Assembly (NCBI GenBank): GCA_027605045.1
Contig: JAQFWX010000079.1
Span: 105,680 to 169,679 of the forward strand
Direction of reading: 5' to 3'
DNA from: Phallus indusiatus
Lineage: Eukaryota; Basidiomycota; Agaricomycetes; Phallales; Phallaceae
Length of the DNA: 64,000 nucleotides
This document shows, in pieces, positions 48,692-61,530 of the stretch (position 1 is the stretch's first letter; the number at the start of each line of letters is the position of its first letter). Position numbers and translations under genes: made by a program. The notes under the pieces are model-generated. The model searched no databases, had not been told where the DNA came from, and worked only from the letters and a program-made list of their open reading frames with translations.

Positions 48692-51124
48692 TCAGATCGG
48701 CGCTTGACACCCAAAAGAAGTAGCCGAACCAGTCCTTTTAAAGGTCGCGATTATACCTTCAATAGAAGAGAAGGAACCTAATCCGGCAGTTGCAAGGGCA
48801 GCCATTCCAAGGAATATGTTCAAGGTGTTGAGCCACCACCGCCTGGAAAATCCTCTCCTCCATCGGGACCAGTTCCTCCACGTGTCGTGTCGTAGCTCAT
48901 TGACGTCAACACCTGGTGTATATTCAGGTTGGCCTCGGATGGCATCTCGCTGGATTATGAAGCCGGTGTATAATATAGGCGGGAAGGTATATGAGAATTG
49001 AAGGATACACAGTGCAGCTAATGTACATTAGAAACCGTGTTTTGTTCTGAAAGATAGCACTTACCCACTAGACCTGTTCAATATACGAGGGTTGGTGAGT
49101 TATCCGGCATACCCGAAAAACACTAATACTTACTGCTGACGTTGGAAATTTGGGGAATGGATGATGAAATAATAAAAGCAAGGATCCAATAGGAAATAAC
49201 CAGTACTGTCCACAGGATTCGTCCAGAGCGGCTAAGCAATTTAGGTCCATGGAAAAGATCTTCCACAATAGTAGCATAGACAACCTGAAAAACCAACCTT
49301 CAAGAACAACGGCTGATAAAAAGACATCATAACTTACCTTTATTCCTATATTCCCGTAGAGTGCACCGACAATTAAACCAGGGATCAATACAAGAACATT
49401 TCCGGCTGTCTGGAGGCCGAATTTAGATATTCCTTGATTCGCGGGATTGATGGTAAACTGTCCTTGAAATGCATATACGTAAATTCCGAATACCATATAG
49501 ATTGTGACAATAACAAGCTATATACAAGACGAAGAAGATAAATCGTCAATAATCAATCGTGTCCACAGCAAGAAAGGTAGTGCTCACTTGTGCACAGATC
49601 ATTGCTTTCCAGAAATCAAATGGACGCTTCATTTCCGCCATGAGCTCAATGAAAAGCATAGCACCCCTTTCTCAGAGATGAGCTATGGATCACCTTGATT
49701 GGGGATGTGCACATACCCATATGAAACAACCTTGAATGAATTTTAGTACCCAGTCTCACTGAAATAACTTCTTAAACATACTATTTGCATTACACCGACC
49801 AATTGAGGGGCAAACGGCTGGTTAATAATTGCCTTGACGATAACAGGGCCGGGGGATACACCATTTTGCACCATGGCGGCGAGGAAGTTCGGGGAGAATG
49901 AGCAATCGCAGCCCTATCAATCACAGTCAATATAGAAACCATTTTGATAAATATCGACGTTACATCGTTAGAATAATTGCCAGAATGTTGATCCATATGG
50001 CAGAATGGGCGACAACTGTTGGTGAAGCTCAAACGGTGAGATGATATGCGTCGGTGATATACCACATACTTCCAAAATTCTTAAGGGATCTAATTTGACC
50101 TAGACACATTCCCAAAACCATCCAGATAACTGTGAGAACCGAGAAGCAAACCTAGGATAATTTTACGTGTAGTTGAAGAAAATAAAATGAAGCAAGGATA
50201 CGTACACGACCCTTCGTAATTTGTGAAAGACCTTGGGCGTTTCTGCAAGTAATAAGAACATGAATATATTATGCGAGAAACTGAGTAAAAACCAACGGAC
50301 GCAATAATGATCAATGCAACTAGAAATATTAACTGAAGACATTGGAGGATATTGACAAAATGTCGGGCATATTTCCCGAAAATCCGACCCGTTAGGTCAC
50401 TGTATGTTTTGATAGGGTATTCGTACGAGTCAAGATTGATATACATATGCCATAATTGCAGGCCGGCGTAGAAAGCGATAATACCCAAGGAGACGTTGAG
50501 CAAACCACCGGATACGATTCCTTTTCGATACAAACGCATCATAAACCAAAATCAAATTGCGCGTTTAGATTGGTTAACTAACCGACTTGCGAGAACGCCC
50601 AGCCAGTGGAGAAGGGTCCGAGGATACTATATAAAGTTAAGTCAGGTCAGGATACCAGATATCGAAATCAAGGCCGAAGTACTCCGTCGTGATAAGATAA
50701 AATACGCTAACCCAAGCCGCAGTACGAAACGCACGTTGAGCCATTCGTTTTTCCTCCTCGGATACGGTACTAGAAAGGTGCGGAATGTGCCTAGACGACG
50801 GTTTCTCGATATCAATGTCAGAGTGAATTTCGCTGCCAGAAGTTGGGGGTTTAGGGGCAAATATTCTCGTCATGAAGGTATTCCTTTGAGCCTCAGGGAC
50901 ATTGAACATATCATCTTCTCTCAAGCGCTGCAAAGCCGCATAGTGAAGCAACGCTTCAAAACTCGGTGTTCCTGAAAGACAATCTATGCATTCTGTGTTT
51001 TCGAGATTGCTAGAGAACTAAATTTACCTTCTAGTACAACAACCTCTGCACTGTCGCCGACATTATCGCCTTTGTTGGTAGAGTTGTCATCAGTCTTGAA
51101 AGTATCGTTCAGACTGTTTGTCAT
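48692..51124 (-). CDS. Amino-acid transporter, AAAP family
   Basis: Fourteen exons can be traced: 51124-51028, 50971-50683, 50626-50583, 50520-50301, 50242-50206, 50151-50070, 50015-49964, 49913-49782, 49730-49717, 49666-49588, 49517-49338, 49284-49134, 49073-49065 and 49017-48692. It is a secondary transporter of the transmembrane amino-acid transporter family (Pfam PF01490 type), with about eleven membrane segments. Landmarks are an acidic N-terminal tail, ILGPFSTGWAFSQVGIVSGG, NAQGLSQITKGRVCF, GMCLGQIRSLKNF, NGVSPGPVIVKAIINQPFAP, AMLFIELMAEMKRPFDFWKA and FSYTFPPILYTGF. Exon 8 enters in the wrong frame by two bases near a C4 tract at about 49893 (expected AHSPNF), so the gene is either disabled there or carries an assembly error. 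Exons 9 (14 nt) and 13 (9 nt) are microexons. Substrate unknown. Confidence 0.8.
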
Positions 51125-52523
51125 GTCAAAAAAGCTTGAGAGGGATCTGACCGTTTGTACCACGATTTATATCCAAAAGTCATGTGCCCGTAACGTTTGT
51201 ACGTGTTTAATGTGATTGGTGTGCCGGATCTCATATCTGAACAAGTTTCAAATTATGAGTGGCTATCGAATAACAGGTGGCCAATGTTCCTTCACTATTC
51301 CTTTATCGCCATTCGTTTAACGTGAAATCGATCTAACAATTGACGCTTCTGCCTGTATTCGAATTCCCGAGCAATGTCATGTCGTAACTGATAATCGATG
51401 CGTCTTCCTCTGCTAACAGGGTCCTCGTAAGCCCTTAATATATTAAACGAATATTTCAAACACACTGGTTTACGCGTCTCACGGCGTCAACTGGGATGAC
51501 AGAACTTTAATCGTGAATTTGCTTATTCCATTTAGTGAGATCGCGTGAGATGAACTGAGACGATAACTCATTACCGTCGAATGACCGCACCTTTTTTACT
51601 ATCTCCGGCAGCTCGGGTAGTTTATGATGCATTTGGTTAACCCACCCTGCGAACTTATACTCCAAAGGGAGGGAGGTCTAGTCCATCGAATTGCTGAAGC
51701 CCGTTACAGCTGCTAGTGCATCACCTGACGGAAGCTCGTCCAATGACAACAATGCAACTTTTATTCGTATTCGGCATTCTACTAAGAAACAGACAAACGC
51801 ATAAGCCAAAAATCCTCGGTATGGAAGGAACGGACAAATTCTTACCCGGATATCCATTTGTTTTGAGTGTGAAAGTGATATTGCTTATGAGCGCCCGATG
51901 TTTCGGGGGCTCTCGATGTTCGATTCACGCGTTGCGCAGGTTGTCTGCTATTTTTACTTTAGACATTGATAGTCCGTCAGTTGAATTGTCAACGATGCGA
52001 ATTTGATTGCTTACCAAATGACTAGATAGGATGAGAACTATTTCTTGGCGAACCGAAGACAAGAAGAAGCACGATGTATCAGCGGAAAGCTCCCACCATG
52101 ATCTACCACGGTAGTTATGCACTTAAACTAAGAGTCTGCCGTCTGTAAATCACATACTTATGCAGACTTATTAACTTGAGGGCAACCGTGAATAAATATG
52201 GTAAGGAATGCATGATTGAGGTGGATGAATTCACATGTTTCCCCTGTCATCGCGTCATCAACACGCAGATTGTTGCTCCAGTTAGGCTAGGTTAGGCTGT
52301 CGGTTCCTTCAATCATGTGCACCGGTTTTTGCCGTAATAAATTCGTGGGAGTAAGACGACACATTTGAAGGTAAAAGCTTGTAGAAGTAGGTCTGTGTCT
52401 GTGTGAAGTCAATTCAAACCGTCTCCACTGCGAAGAGACTCTTTAAGGTAACACTCGTGACAGTGACGACCGTGTGACGTTGACATTGCGCCGGAAATTC
52501 GCGGAGTCCCAAATCACACAAGG
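51125..52523. other. Divergent intergenic region
   Basis: Promoter region between the minus-strand transporter and the plus-strand Fmp46-like gene. Frames such as 51716-52006 have no support. Confidence 0.4.
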
Positions 52524-53103
52524 ATGGCTTTCAGATTTCACCGTGGTTTGCCAAACATTTCCATTTTGCATGTCTATTTTTTATTGCTTTGATTCCCACT
52601 GACTTTATAAGTAGCCATTCGCCTGCTTCTCCGCCCTCTCTTCAAGCACTCAAGCTCCTACAAGCAGCAAAGACTGGACCTTATCCTCCGTCTTCCAACA
52701 AATCACTTGAGTTCGATCTTGAAGTTGTTGAGGATACACCAACAGCAGACCAACTCTCCACTATATTAAACTATACCAAACAATCTTTTGGATCATTGCT
52801 TTCTGCTCATCCTTCCAGCTCGAGCCCTTTGTCCGAACGACCAAGTACGATTAGAGCACTGCATGACGTCTTTCGCAAGTATCCCAAAGCAATGAAATGG
52901 CCTGTGGTTGTAAATTGTGAGGATCTGGCCTCTTGTTAATCAATCTATCAGCTTACTTTACTCCAATGACAGGGGATGATGGACAGGTAGCAGTTGGGGA
53001 TGTAGAGGGTGTCAAGGGCATCTTAGAAAGCTTACGTCGCAAAAGAGACGGTGAAGAACCGGGCGAACCAGAAATCCAGAACCCAAAAGGATGGTTTAGT
53101 TGA
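52524..53103 (+). CDS. Fmp46-like thioredoxin-fold mitochondrial protein
   Basis: The body is exon 52612 (or 52615)-52916 joined to 52973-53103 through GTGAGG..GACAG. It encodes HSPASPPSLQALKLLQ, FDLEVVEDTPTADQLSTILN, HPSSSSPLSERPSTI, KYPKAMKWPVVVNWDDG and ILESLRRKRDGEEPG with the end NPKGWFS. This is the pattern of the fungal Fmp46/DUF1687 family, small redox-fold proteins of mitochondria with an ill-defined role. A first exon at 52524-52571 (MAFRFHRGLPNISILH) gives the expected basic start and first strand, but its phase (0) does not match the acceptor phase (2), so the exon 1 join is unsettled. The family's cysteine is not present in the part I can read. Confidence 0.75.
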
Positions 53104-54101
53104 GAGATGAGAGATAATGTGTGTAATGGTTTCACTGTACTTATAAATGGACAATAGGATTGAGCTTGTGTACAAATCAGATGCCGGTATACTCAGATCG
53201 ACTAAATCCACACTCTGCGTAGAGACCGCTCATGGAACATCAGCTCTTCGATTTACTTTCATATTTCCGTCGAATATGGTTCCAAATCAATGTAATTTTT
53301 TTGACAGATACGGAATTTTGAAACCTTGTAAAGGCGTGTATAACCCGTGCTTATTGTCCTTCAGGTTTCCTAAGTCGGACCGTGGACCTTACAGAAACAC
53401 AATGTGTATTATTACAAATACAGAGCGGTGTTTGTCTTGTAACTAGGACTTAATCCCATAAGTGTCGAAGTTGCGAGAGGTGTGATAATATGGGCCAGGC
53501 TGCCTGGGAATTCTTCTCATCGGGCGCAGGTATACCAATAATCCAGGAAGCGTACATATGTCTTTCTCGTAGGTTGAAAGAGGTAGAATGGAAGAACACT
53601 TTGCGTTTGTTTTCCAGATTCGCTATGGGCAAGCTAAAGCTTGAAACGAATATTCATTATATTGTTACATACGCTACAGTGTACTCCACTCATTACATTT
53701 AGATGTGCCCCATAACCAGCAAATAGCAATTAGAAACATAGAAAAAGCGACGAAAGTTAGACGATCATATATATAGATATATGCATGCACAGGAGGAACG
53801 ATAGAGAGCTGTATTAATCTTCACACATGCAACTGAATGTCACTATGGCCCTGTCTTAGGAAGTCAACACAGCGACGTTTTTCGCAGCTGTGGCGTAGTT
53901 AAGATGGAATGTAGTGACTCAATGTTTTCCAAACGGACAGTTACTATACACTCATGTTGTGAATAACAATGTTCCGTTTGTCCAGAAGCATACGAGTTGA
54001 TTAAATTGCTGGTCATCGTGAGGATCAGCTCATGCATGTGGAATCGAAGAGTTTGCCAAACGTACTGTTTATTCAATGATGCGTATGCATGCGGAGCTTG
54101 T
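53104..54101. other. Intergenic stretch, no gene seen
   Basis: 3' flanks of the Fmp46-like gene and the minus-strand DUF6533 gene, which converge here. A TATATAGATATATGCATGCA stretch lies near 53768-53789. Confidence 0.4.
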
Positions 54102-56025
54102 CTACATAGGTCTCAGCAAAAAGGTGTTGTTTCCGTGATCCCCAAAAACGATATGCCCATCGGTCTGTCCAAAGTCGGTTGGATGGTTTCGCGTGGACAG
54201 CTCGTAAAAATTCAAAAGAAAGCGACAGCCCTGAAAAGACAGATAGATACATGAGGAAACAGGAGAATTCAAATCATTAGCACTTACGCAGAAGGAATAG
54301 GCCACAATACCCATCCTACAAGTGCGTAACGTAATCAGTGTAATGGACGAACTATGTTGTGAATAAGAACATACGGAACCGCCATCGAATCCAGAACATT
54401 ATGAATGCGAATCAGGAGAACAGTATTGATGATGGTAATGGCTGAAAAAAATCAAGACCCAAAACTGAGATCATCGGCGTAGGCATGCTTCATGTCGAAG
54501 GTACTCACCAGTATTTCTATAAAGAGGTACAAAGTCATGTAATGTTCTTTAGAGTCGGATGGAGTCACTTACACCATAAAAAAGATCACGCCCTGTCGAA
54601 ATATAGCCAAAAGCAGAGGATGATAGCGGTTCCATGAAGCAAACTCCCAGAACAATGCGGTTTCCAAAGCGATGTCGTCACGGACCTTATAGGCCGAAAA
54701 CGCTAAAAGAGTGGCTACAAAACGATCGTTAAACTTGTTTTCTTCTCTTTCTCAAAGGAATGTCTTTACCTGAAAAGATGAGTGCAGGAACCCTTCATAA
54801 ATGAGTATAAATTGTCCTATGAATGAATTGCAAATGTAGCTTACCAGCCGATAAGAGTGAATGTAAAAGAAGGCGTGGTCACGACGTAGACAAAACACCC
54901 AGGCACAGAAATACCAGCTGGGAGCTTAGATAGGGGAGCTATTTGTGCAGCCCTGACACCAGCATAAATCAAGAGCTGTATGCATGGCATTTGCCAGTGG
55001 ACCTCAGTAACGGACAAAGATTCGAAAAGCCATAGTAGAACGAACCACTACTTCATCTAAGCCGCGGTCAATCAAACCAGCCCAAATATTTGTTTTCAAG
55101 ATGTGACCACGTACTTAGGTACATTCCCAGTATAAAGCCCATTACTGTTCGCAGATTCAGAAACGAGTTAAGTAAATATGTAGAGTCCGAACCTCTCTTG
55201 TCGCCACCATATAATGCGTTGATCCTGAGGATCAGAAGGACGTTGATTATGGCTTCTTCAATCGGCAAGGTAGAGCTAAAAATCAGCGAAATATCAGAAT
55301 GTGGAAAAAAACGATAATTGTATGGAACCAACCTGGTGAACCACATGATATATGCACGGCAACTATGCCCGTTTCAATTGGGTCCAAATTTATGACAAGT
55401 AAAATAATTACCTCTATCAGGGTTTGTTCAAAAGTCAGCGGGATTGTATATGAAAAGCGAGGAAGGAAAACTGACTTCGAGCGACGAATTTATGCTGAGC
55501 GACACTAGTATGTTCAAGGGGTAATAATAAGGCGTAAATGAAACGAAAGCTCTTCATTTGAGATTGAAGTCTTACTTTTGACTATTACTCTTTGAGACTT
55601 TTATTAATGAACCAAAAATAATAATCAAGCAATAAAAACCTACATGAGACTTGCCAACGCGTAATACCGAGCCATAATGTACAAGATTTTCCTCAAAGAA
55701 ATTTCTCCCCTGAAACATCGGATAGAATAGTAACCGTAATGTTAAAAGAAGAGTTATGATTTTCTTACTTCCAAATGAATCTGACCTGAGGAGGAGAATT
55801 ATCACAAAACATCATGATTCATGTAAAGAAACCAACCCACTTCTCGCGGCATTGTCAATAATGTATCGTATACCATGACAGTAAGTAGCGCCACTGGATG
55901 AAGTTTACAAGAGTAAATAGCATTGACCAAATAGGAAAAAAGAAAATACCTGAAACATAATTGAAAAAGCGAACCAGTTTCAAATTTTCAGCGAGGAGGT
56001 GCAGTTCAGATGCAGAAAACGACAT
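54102..56025 (-). CDS. DUF6533 multi-pass membrane protein 2
   Basis: Eighteen exons: 56025-55950, 55893-55841, 55785-55769, 55709-55644, 55589-55576, 55504-55476, 55413-55412, 55362-55333, 55275-55193, 55144-55115, 55056-55046, 55002-54845, 54792-54770, 54714-54573, 54516-54509, 54441-54375, 54315-54288, 54230-54102. They give 321 residues with every phase consistent and all introns canonical. Landmarks are MVYDTLLTMPREVRFIWK, ISLRKILYIMARYYALASL, LLILRINALYGG, VPGCF, FRQGVIFFMV and the end box GCRFLLNFYELS. Exon lengths 2-11, 13 and 15-17 equal those of the DUF6533 gene at 19392, although the proteins are much diverged. Role unknown; it is expected to be a membrane protein with about seven segments. 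It appears intact. Confidence 0.88.
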
Positions 56026-57141
56026 CGTGATTTGGATCCAGGATTCTCCTCAAGGAGAGCAGATTGACCTTGACACAATTGCTCCGCCTTTTCGTTGATT
56101 CGCCAATTCTATCCAGGAAAAGCTGTCGATAAAAAAATGGATGGAGAGTCCGAACTTGAAGCGGCTTTCGCAAAAACGCTTTTCGTAGCTCGGAGAACCC
56201 GGAGACTATCCTGGCAGCCTAATCTACCCACACCCGCCCGCTTCTGGTCGCTGGGATAGTATATGAGAAAACTAGCGTTGTTTCGAAAGAATGAGAAAAT
56301 TTCACCTCAATACCTGTATGGAAAGCTTCAAATTGCAGAAGGAAGGGATAGCACGTACGCGTCTACCAACGCGGTGTTCTCTGGCCGAAAAATACCAAGC
56401 TAACGAAGCTTAAATATAGACCCACAGATCAATTTAATATATAAAAGAAAATAGATTAAAGTAGCGACTGACCTCATGATTCGGACTCCAATAGACTCCG
56501 ATACACGGATAAATTTTGCATGAGAGGATGGAGACAGAGGAGACAGCATGTATATGTAAGTTGTGCTTTGTTCAGCTGTCGCAAAAATTCGATACCGCGG
56601 AAACCGGAGTGAATCCGAGAATGACGAACAGATCATGATCGATCCTCAGATTTGCAACCTGGCACTCTCGCTTAAAAGGATTTTAACCATATTTAGATAA
56701 ATAGAGGACAGAGCTGAGAGCCATCAACACTCTTTCGTCCGATCTCTTTAGCGGGCCTGGAGAAGGCGTAAACGCACAAAACGTCGGTCTGAGCTTATGT
56801 ACAGCGTGAAATGCTCAACTTCCGAAAGTGTTGTAACTACCTCTCCATCATTCGTGAATCGTAATGGCATTATGTACGGTTGAGCAGGCCCAGGGCTCAG
56901 GAGGACTCAGGCTCCGAATTATGCCGATATAATTTGGCCCTTTGTATGAGAAATGCGACCGTTCACTGCGCTCCGGAGATCAACTCATAATTCAGGGTGA
57001 GGTGATTCTTCAGGGTGCCCTTTATCAGTCTTTTAATTTCATTTGTGTACTAAGCGCACCATCACGTCCGCGTCACACCTTGTAAAACGGCCGAACTTGG
57101 AGCGACTGGGGTCGTGGGACTCTTGCAGGCAGCCACGACTA
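56026..57141. other. Intergenic region between two DUF6533 genes
   Basis: Upstream sequence of the 54-56 kb gene and 3' flank of the 57-59 kb gene. A minus-strand frame at 56400-56636 has no DUF6533 features and no support. Confidence 0.4.
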
Positions 57142-59071
57142 CTATGTATGCAGAAAGAAGTTTGTGATGTAGCCGCGATCAATTTTTTTTTCATCATATA
57201 ACCACCCAAGCATATATGTACTACTAAAGTAAATAGGGTATAGACCAATGAGTATAGACCAAATTATTAATTTATGCTGAAGCTCGAATGACTTATTGTT
57301 GGTTAACTCGTAAAAATTTAAAAGAAAGCGACATCCCTTGAATCTCGGAATCAGCCAATGAGAATATTAGGAGTGGGAACAAAACATACGCAGAATGAAT
57401 AAGCAGCGATGCTAAGTCTACAAATTGTCAATGTGACACATGCATAGGTGCCAATGGACGCAATGCACGGTACAGCTACAGTATTGATGACGATATGAAT
57501 TCGGAGTATGAGAGCAGCATTAAGCAGTGTAATAACTAGTAGGAGAGATCAATGAGAGATCAATTTGAAGTATCAGATGTTCATTTGCAGACTACTGACT
57601 GGTATTTCTGGACAATAAGGTGTGAATTGCGTCAAAAGGCAAAGTGAACCAGTTACTTACACTATGTAGAAAAGTATGCCTTCTCGGAAGATACTCAAAA
57701 GTAAAGGGTGAAGTTTTCGACAGGAATTAAATTTCCAAACTCTCTGCCTCGTTGTCAAAGCTATATCGTCGCGAACTTTATATGCCGAGAATTCCAAAAG
57801 AACAGCTTCGAGGGGGGAAAAATCGGGTTTTATTTTCATTATAAAAAACACGCAGACACTCGTACCTGACAAGACAAGCGCGGGAATCCTATACAAACAA
57901 TCTACTTTTGCCAATTCAAATAAGTTGTATTGCGACGTATCAAGCTGCTAGAGTGATCGTGAGAGAATGCTCGATCTTGATATATGCAAGACACCCTGGG
58001 ACAGAAATATCGGCGGGCAGGGGTGAAAGTGGTAAATCTTTTCCGGCCATCACACCAGCATAGACGAAAAGCTGAGTATGCACATTGCACAATGATTAAA
58101 AATATGAAGTAAAGTACTTACCGCCACTTCAACTAGTGAAAGTCAAGTAAACTGAAAAGCCTTGAGACTGATACGACTGGCACTTACTAAGATAGATCGT
58201 CAATATGAAAAAGAGAACTGGTGATAGAGTGAACCGAAGTGTAGGAAATATGAAAAGAAAGAATCGGCCGGACCTTTTTTATTATGACCATATAAGGCAT
58301 TAATCCGTAATATCAAAAGCAAATTGATCAAAGCCTCTTCTATCGATAAACAAGAGCTGGGGGCATCAATCACGACAAGAACCCAGTATTGGATCAGGTA
58401 TAATCACACCTAGTGAACCAATTGAGGCAGATGCGGCAGCGTCTACTCAGCTAGATTTTGATTTGAGCGGAGCAAGATGTTTACCTCTGTCAATAAATAG
58501 TGCGGTATTTAGGACAATCAAAACACGTAAAAGCAAAAATGACTAACCTTGATCGGGATATTTCGGCTAATAGTAACTATAATAAATGAATCCGTCATTC
58601 AGCGGCATTCATTAAAAAATTGGATCACTTTTGGCTATAACCCTGTAATGTCATTATCAACAGAGAACAAGTGCTCGAAGTCCAAAAACTTACCCGACGC
58701 TTGCCAACGCGTAATATCGAGAAATGAGATACAAAATTTTTCGCAACGAAATCTTCCCTCTATGACGCCGCAGTCAACTAAATTGCCAATGAAGTAAACT
58801 AGATCGAGGGAGAAAACCAACCTCCAAATAAATCTAATCTGCGACGCGCACGTTGTCAGCAAACATAATAGCACTATGGAACTGACCCACTTCTCGAGGC
58901 ATTGTCAGGATTATGTCGTAAACCATGACAGTGAATATCGCCGCTATAAAGTATTCAATACTCATAGTACGAAACATAAAAACCGAAAACGCTTGTACCT
59001 GATACATAACTGACAGCCTGCACAATCCCCAAACTTGATGACAGAGATTCCAGCTCATGAGCAGAGCGCAT
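57142..59071 (-). CDS. DUF6533 multi-pass membrane protein 3, damaged donor
   Basis: Eighteen exons: 59071-58999, 58943-58891, 58838-58822, 58759-58694, 58642-58629, 58576-58548, 58486-58485, 58442-58410, 58356-58274, 58217-58188, 58132-58122, 58071-57941, 57888-57866, 57805-57661, 57607-57600, 57535-57469, 57417-57390, 57336-57142. If all are spliced they give 335 residues. Landmarks are VMVYDIILTMPREIRFIWRG, ISLRKILYLISRYYALASVG, LLILRINALYG, VPGCLAY, WIPALVLSAVLLEFSAYKV, FREGILFYIV and GCRFLLNFYELT. It is the closest relative of the neighbouring gene at 54-56 kb (tandem paralogues). The donor after exon 12 reads AT instead of GT (57940-57939). Without that splice the frame meets TGA at once. 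The gene is therefore probably failing or uses a non-canonical site. The last exon is longer than in the paralogues. Confidence 0.75.
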
Positions 59072-59991
59072 CAATAGCTTTCAAAGATCAAAAGAAGTAT
59101 TTCTGTAGTTGTTTGTGAAACCGGTATCCCAGCGAAAGTCATTTACTAGATGTAAGTCTTCTCTTCAGCTCGAAGATCAGGCCGGGGGTATATCCAAAAT
59201 ATAGCTAATTTTTGACGAGCCCGCGAGTCTGCTCCGAACTGCTCCGAACTGTCCAAATTAAAATAAAAAGAAATCTTTGATAAAGGAGGGAAGATATTCA
59301 TAGCAGTTGTATGTATAGGAATTCGCGACGAAAGGTGAGTGTATCCGGGTCTTGGCGGATTGACTATCGCCGTACGTGCGCCTGCCTGCCAGATTCTAAT
59401 TATTCAAGGAGTAGACCAATAGGTCGTTATTCCAAAAGAAAAATAAAACTTACCCCACAGTCCCTCGCGGTCAAGTTCAAGAATATCAGGCTTGTGACGA
59501 ATTAACTCAGTGACACGGCCTGTCCTGACCGAGCATCATTCTCGGTACATTTCTATTACCAACGCCCATCATCGCCTACTATCGGTTCACGAAAAAAACA
59601 TGAGGTGGATGTCGTTAAAGTAAGTACATATCAGCTTGTCATCAATTTTTCAAGCTACTTCAAACTGACTATTAGCAAATCTTATATACGATTGATGCAT
59701 CCTTGCGAACGATGTGAAGATTTATTACGCTCAATCAGGCAGATGAGAGTTATGAATCCTCGTTGTTCAAAGTTTGAGAAGAAAAAATAACATACAAAGA
59801 AAGTTTTTTCTTATTTTTGTGATCTTAATAAAAGAAGAATATCAAGCCGGAATGAGTCATGGAACGGGTCAAAATCAAAGAAAGATGGATTCGAGATTGT
59901 TGTACATGTGAGTCGAAGCAGTGTGGGTAATTCGACTCTGAACCAGAAGATTCAAGAAAGGTAAAGGACACTATCAACTTTATCGTTTGGT
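59072..59991. other. Intergenic stretch, no gene seen
   Basis: Upstream sequence of the 57-59 kb gene and 3' flank of the lectin gene. A short direct repeat (GCTCCGAACT twice) lies near 59232-59250. Confidence 0.4.
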
Positions 59992-60493
59992 TTATTGCTT
60001 CGTTAAGATCCAATTCTGCTTCTCATTATTGGTGTTTGCCCCTAGTGTCACTGGAGTACCAGACGCAGCAGTTTTAAGTTCCCAGAAGCTTGCGTTGTCA
60101 CCAGTGGCAATCCTGTAATCATCTCAGATATATTCTACGGAGGAACAAAAAAACGTACGTTACTCCAAAATCGTTGGCCCTAATAATATAGACATAGTTA
60201 CCGGGTGGTAAGACTGTCATTCCGTCGGGTCCTATCCCAACCTGAGCATAGGGATTGTTCTTAGGAGAGACGGATTGAGTAGTTCCATTGTAATCTCTAA
60301 TAATCCACTGCAATCCAAAGAGTGTAGTTTTTCAGCGAGGAATGAATGAATTAAATACCTTCTGAGTATCGCCATCGGTGTACGGGGTAGCAACCAATTT
60401 TCCTTGGTCACCGAGAGTAATTGCGAGCTTGTCCCCAGATCCAGAGAGGACCCTGTTGACAATCGCGTAGGTTCCGGCTGTGGGTTTAGACAT
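59992..60493 (-). CDS. Ricin-fold fungal lectin, CCL2-like
   Basis: Three exons, 60493-60359, 60307-60159 and 60112-59992, give 134 residues with no signal peptide, so a cytosolic protein. The length, the opening AGTYAIVNRVLS, the middle LPPGNYVYI and the closing repeat ending NWILTK match small single-domain beta-trefoil lectins of mushrooms of the CCL2 type. Known members bind fucosylated glycans and serve in fruiting-body defence against nematodes and insects. Each of the three trefoil repeats seems to end in a Trp-Ile/Glu-Leu core (QKWII, SFWEL, QNWIL). Introns are 51 and 46 nt. The neighbour at 61.5 kb is a housekeeping gene, so there is no cluster. Binding specificity cannot be read from sequence. 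Confidence 0.8.
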
Positions 60494-61530
60494 GTTATGA
60501 AGGCTATCCAAGTTCTGCAGATGTGCTGAGGTGGATATCCAAGTTATTCTTTCATTTTATAGACATTTTAGAGACACCTGACGAGATGGTATTCCCTGAT
60601 TCCCTGTCATTCCATGACATGAATTGCTAGAGAAGATGCTGCTTTATTATAATGGCCTTCTCAATCTGTCAAAATCTGGTTATGACCAGACAGTGGAGTT
60701 CGATAGAACCAGTCGAGGTGTATCCCGTGGCAAGATCGCATACTATTTTGTATCAGTCATCTTTTCGTGTTATAAGCGAGTATACAGTGTTATGACATTT
60801 GCATACTTCGAATGTGCCCCAGATGCGCATACACCCATCCTTCTTAATTTCCAGACAAACTACTGGGCTTCTAAATAGCCCATTCTTTGAGAAGGCAGCT
60901 ATAATTGGCTTTAAAAAGTTCATTAACGGTGGCACAAATGCCAAGTATTTCACACCAATCGCCTTTTCATATTATGAGTAAATTCGGACGCAAGGCCAGG
61001 GTTTGACATTAACATTGTTTCAATGTGCTATTTATTCTTGTTTGTTTGTACCAGCTTTGGCCTTAGTTCAAGTGGCAACATCTTGCTCAAAAAGTTCAAT
61101 GTTAATACATAGAACAATCTGTGCAACTCGTTCCCGCCCAGTATTAAGCTTTCATGAGAGTGATATAAGCTTGGGCTATTCATTTATAACTTGTTCTTCA
61201 GCTTCCGACGTTTCCGCCTTCTCGTCGAAATTGTGAAAAATTATCGTCCAGGGGCCAGGCTTGCCGAGCTTGCATGCGTTAGTTCTAGTACAAGTTCCGC
61301 GGAGTATGTTCACTTCGTTTAATAAATACAACATAGATATTGAACACTGTCTTACCGGCCGAGGGCTTCGTTTATCACCTTAAAAATTCGATATACTAGT
61401 AGCGATATTTGGCACTCCACTATCCGTAGAAAACGCATAGATCTCGTCATTAGAACTGAGTTGTAACATATGTGCGTTGTTATATGATGATACAAAAGGG
61501 AATAATTTATGAAGAAAACCCAGAGACTGA
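60494..61530. other. Intergenic stretch, no gene seen
   Basis: Upstream region of the lectin gene and 3' flank of the polymerase gene. Frames at 60624-60878 and 61003-61236 have no support. Confidence 0.4.

Noticed and set aside
56400..56636. A further DUF6533 gene between the two minus-strand copies
   Set aside because: None of the family boxes or microexon patterns are present.
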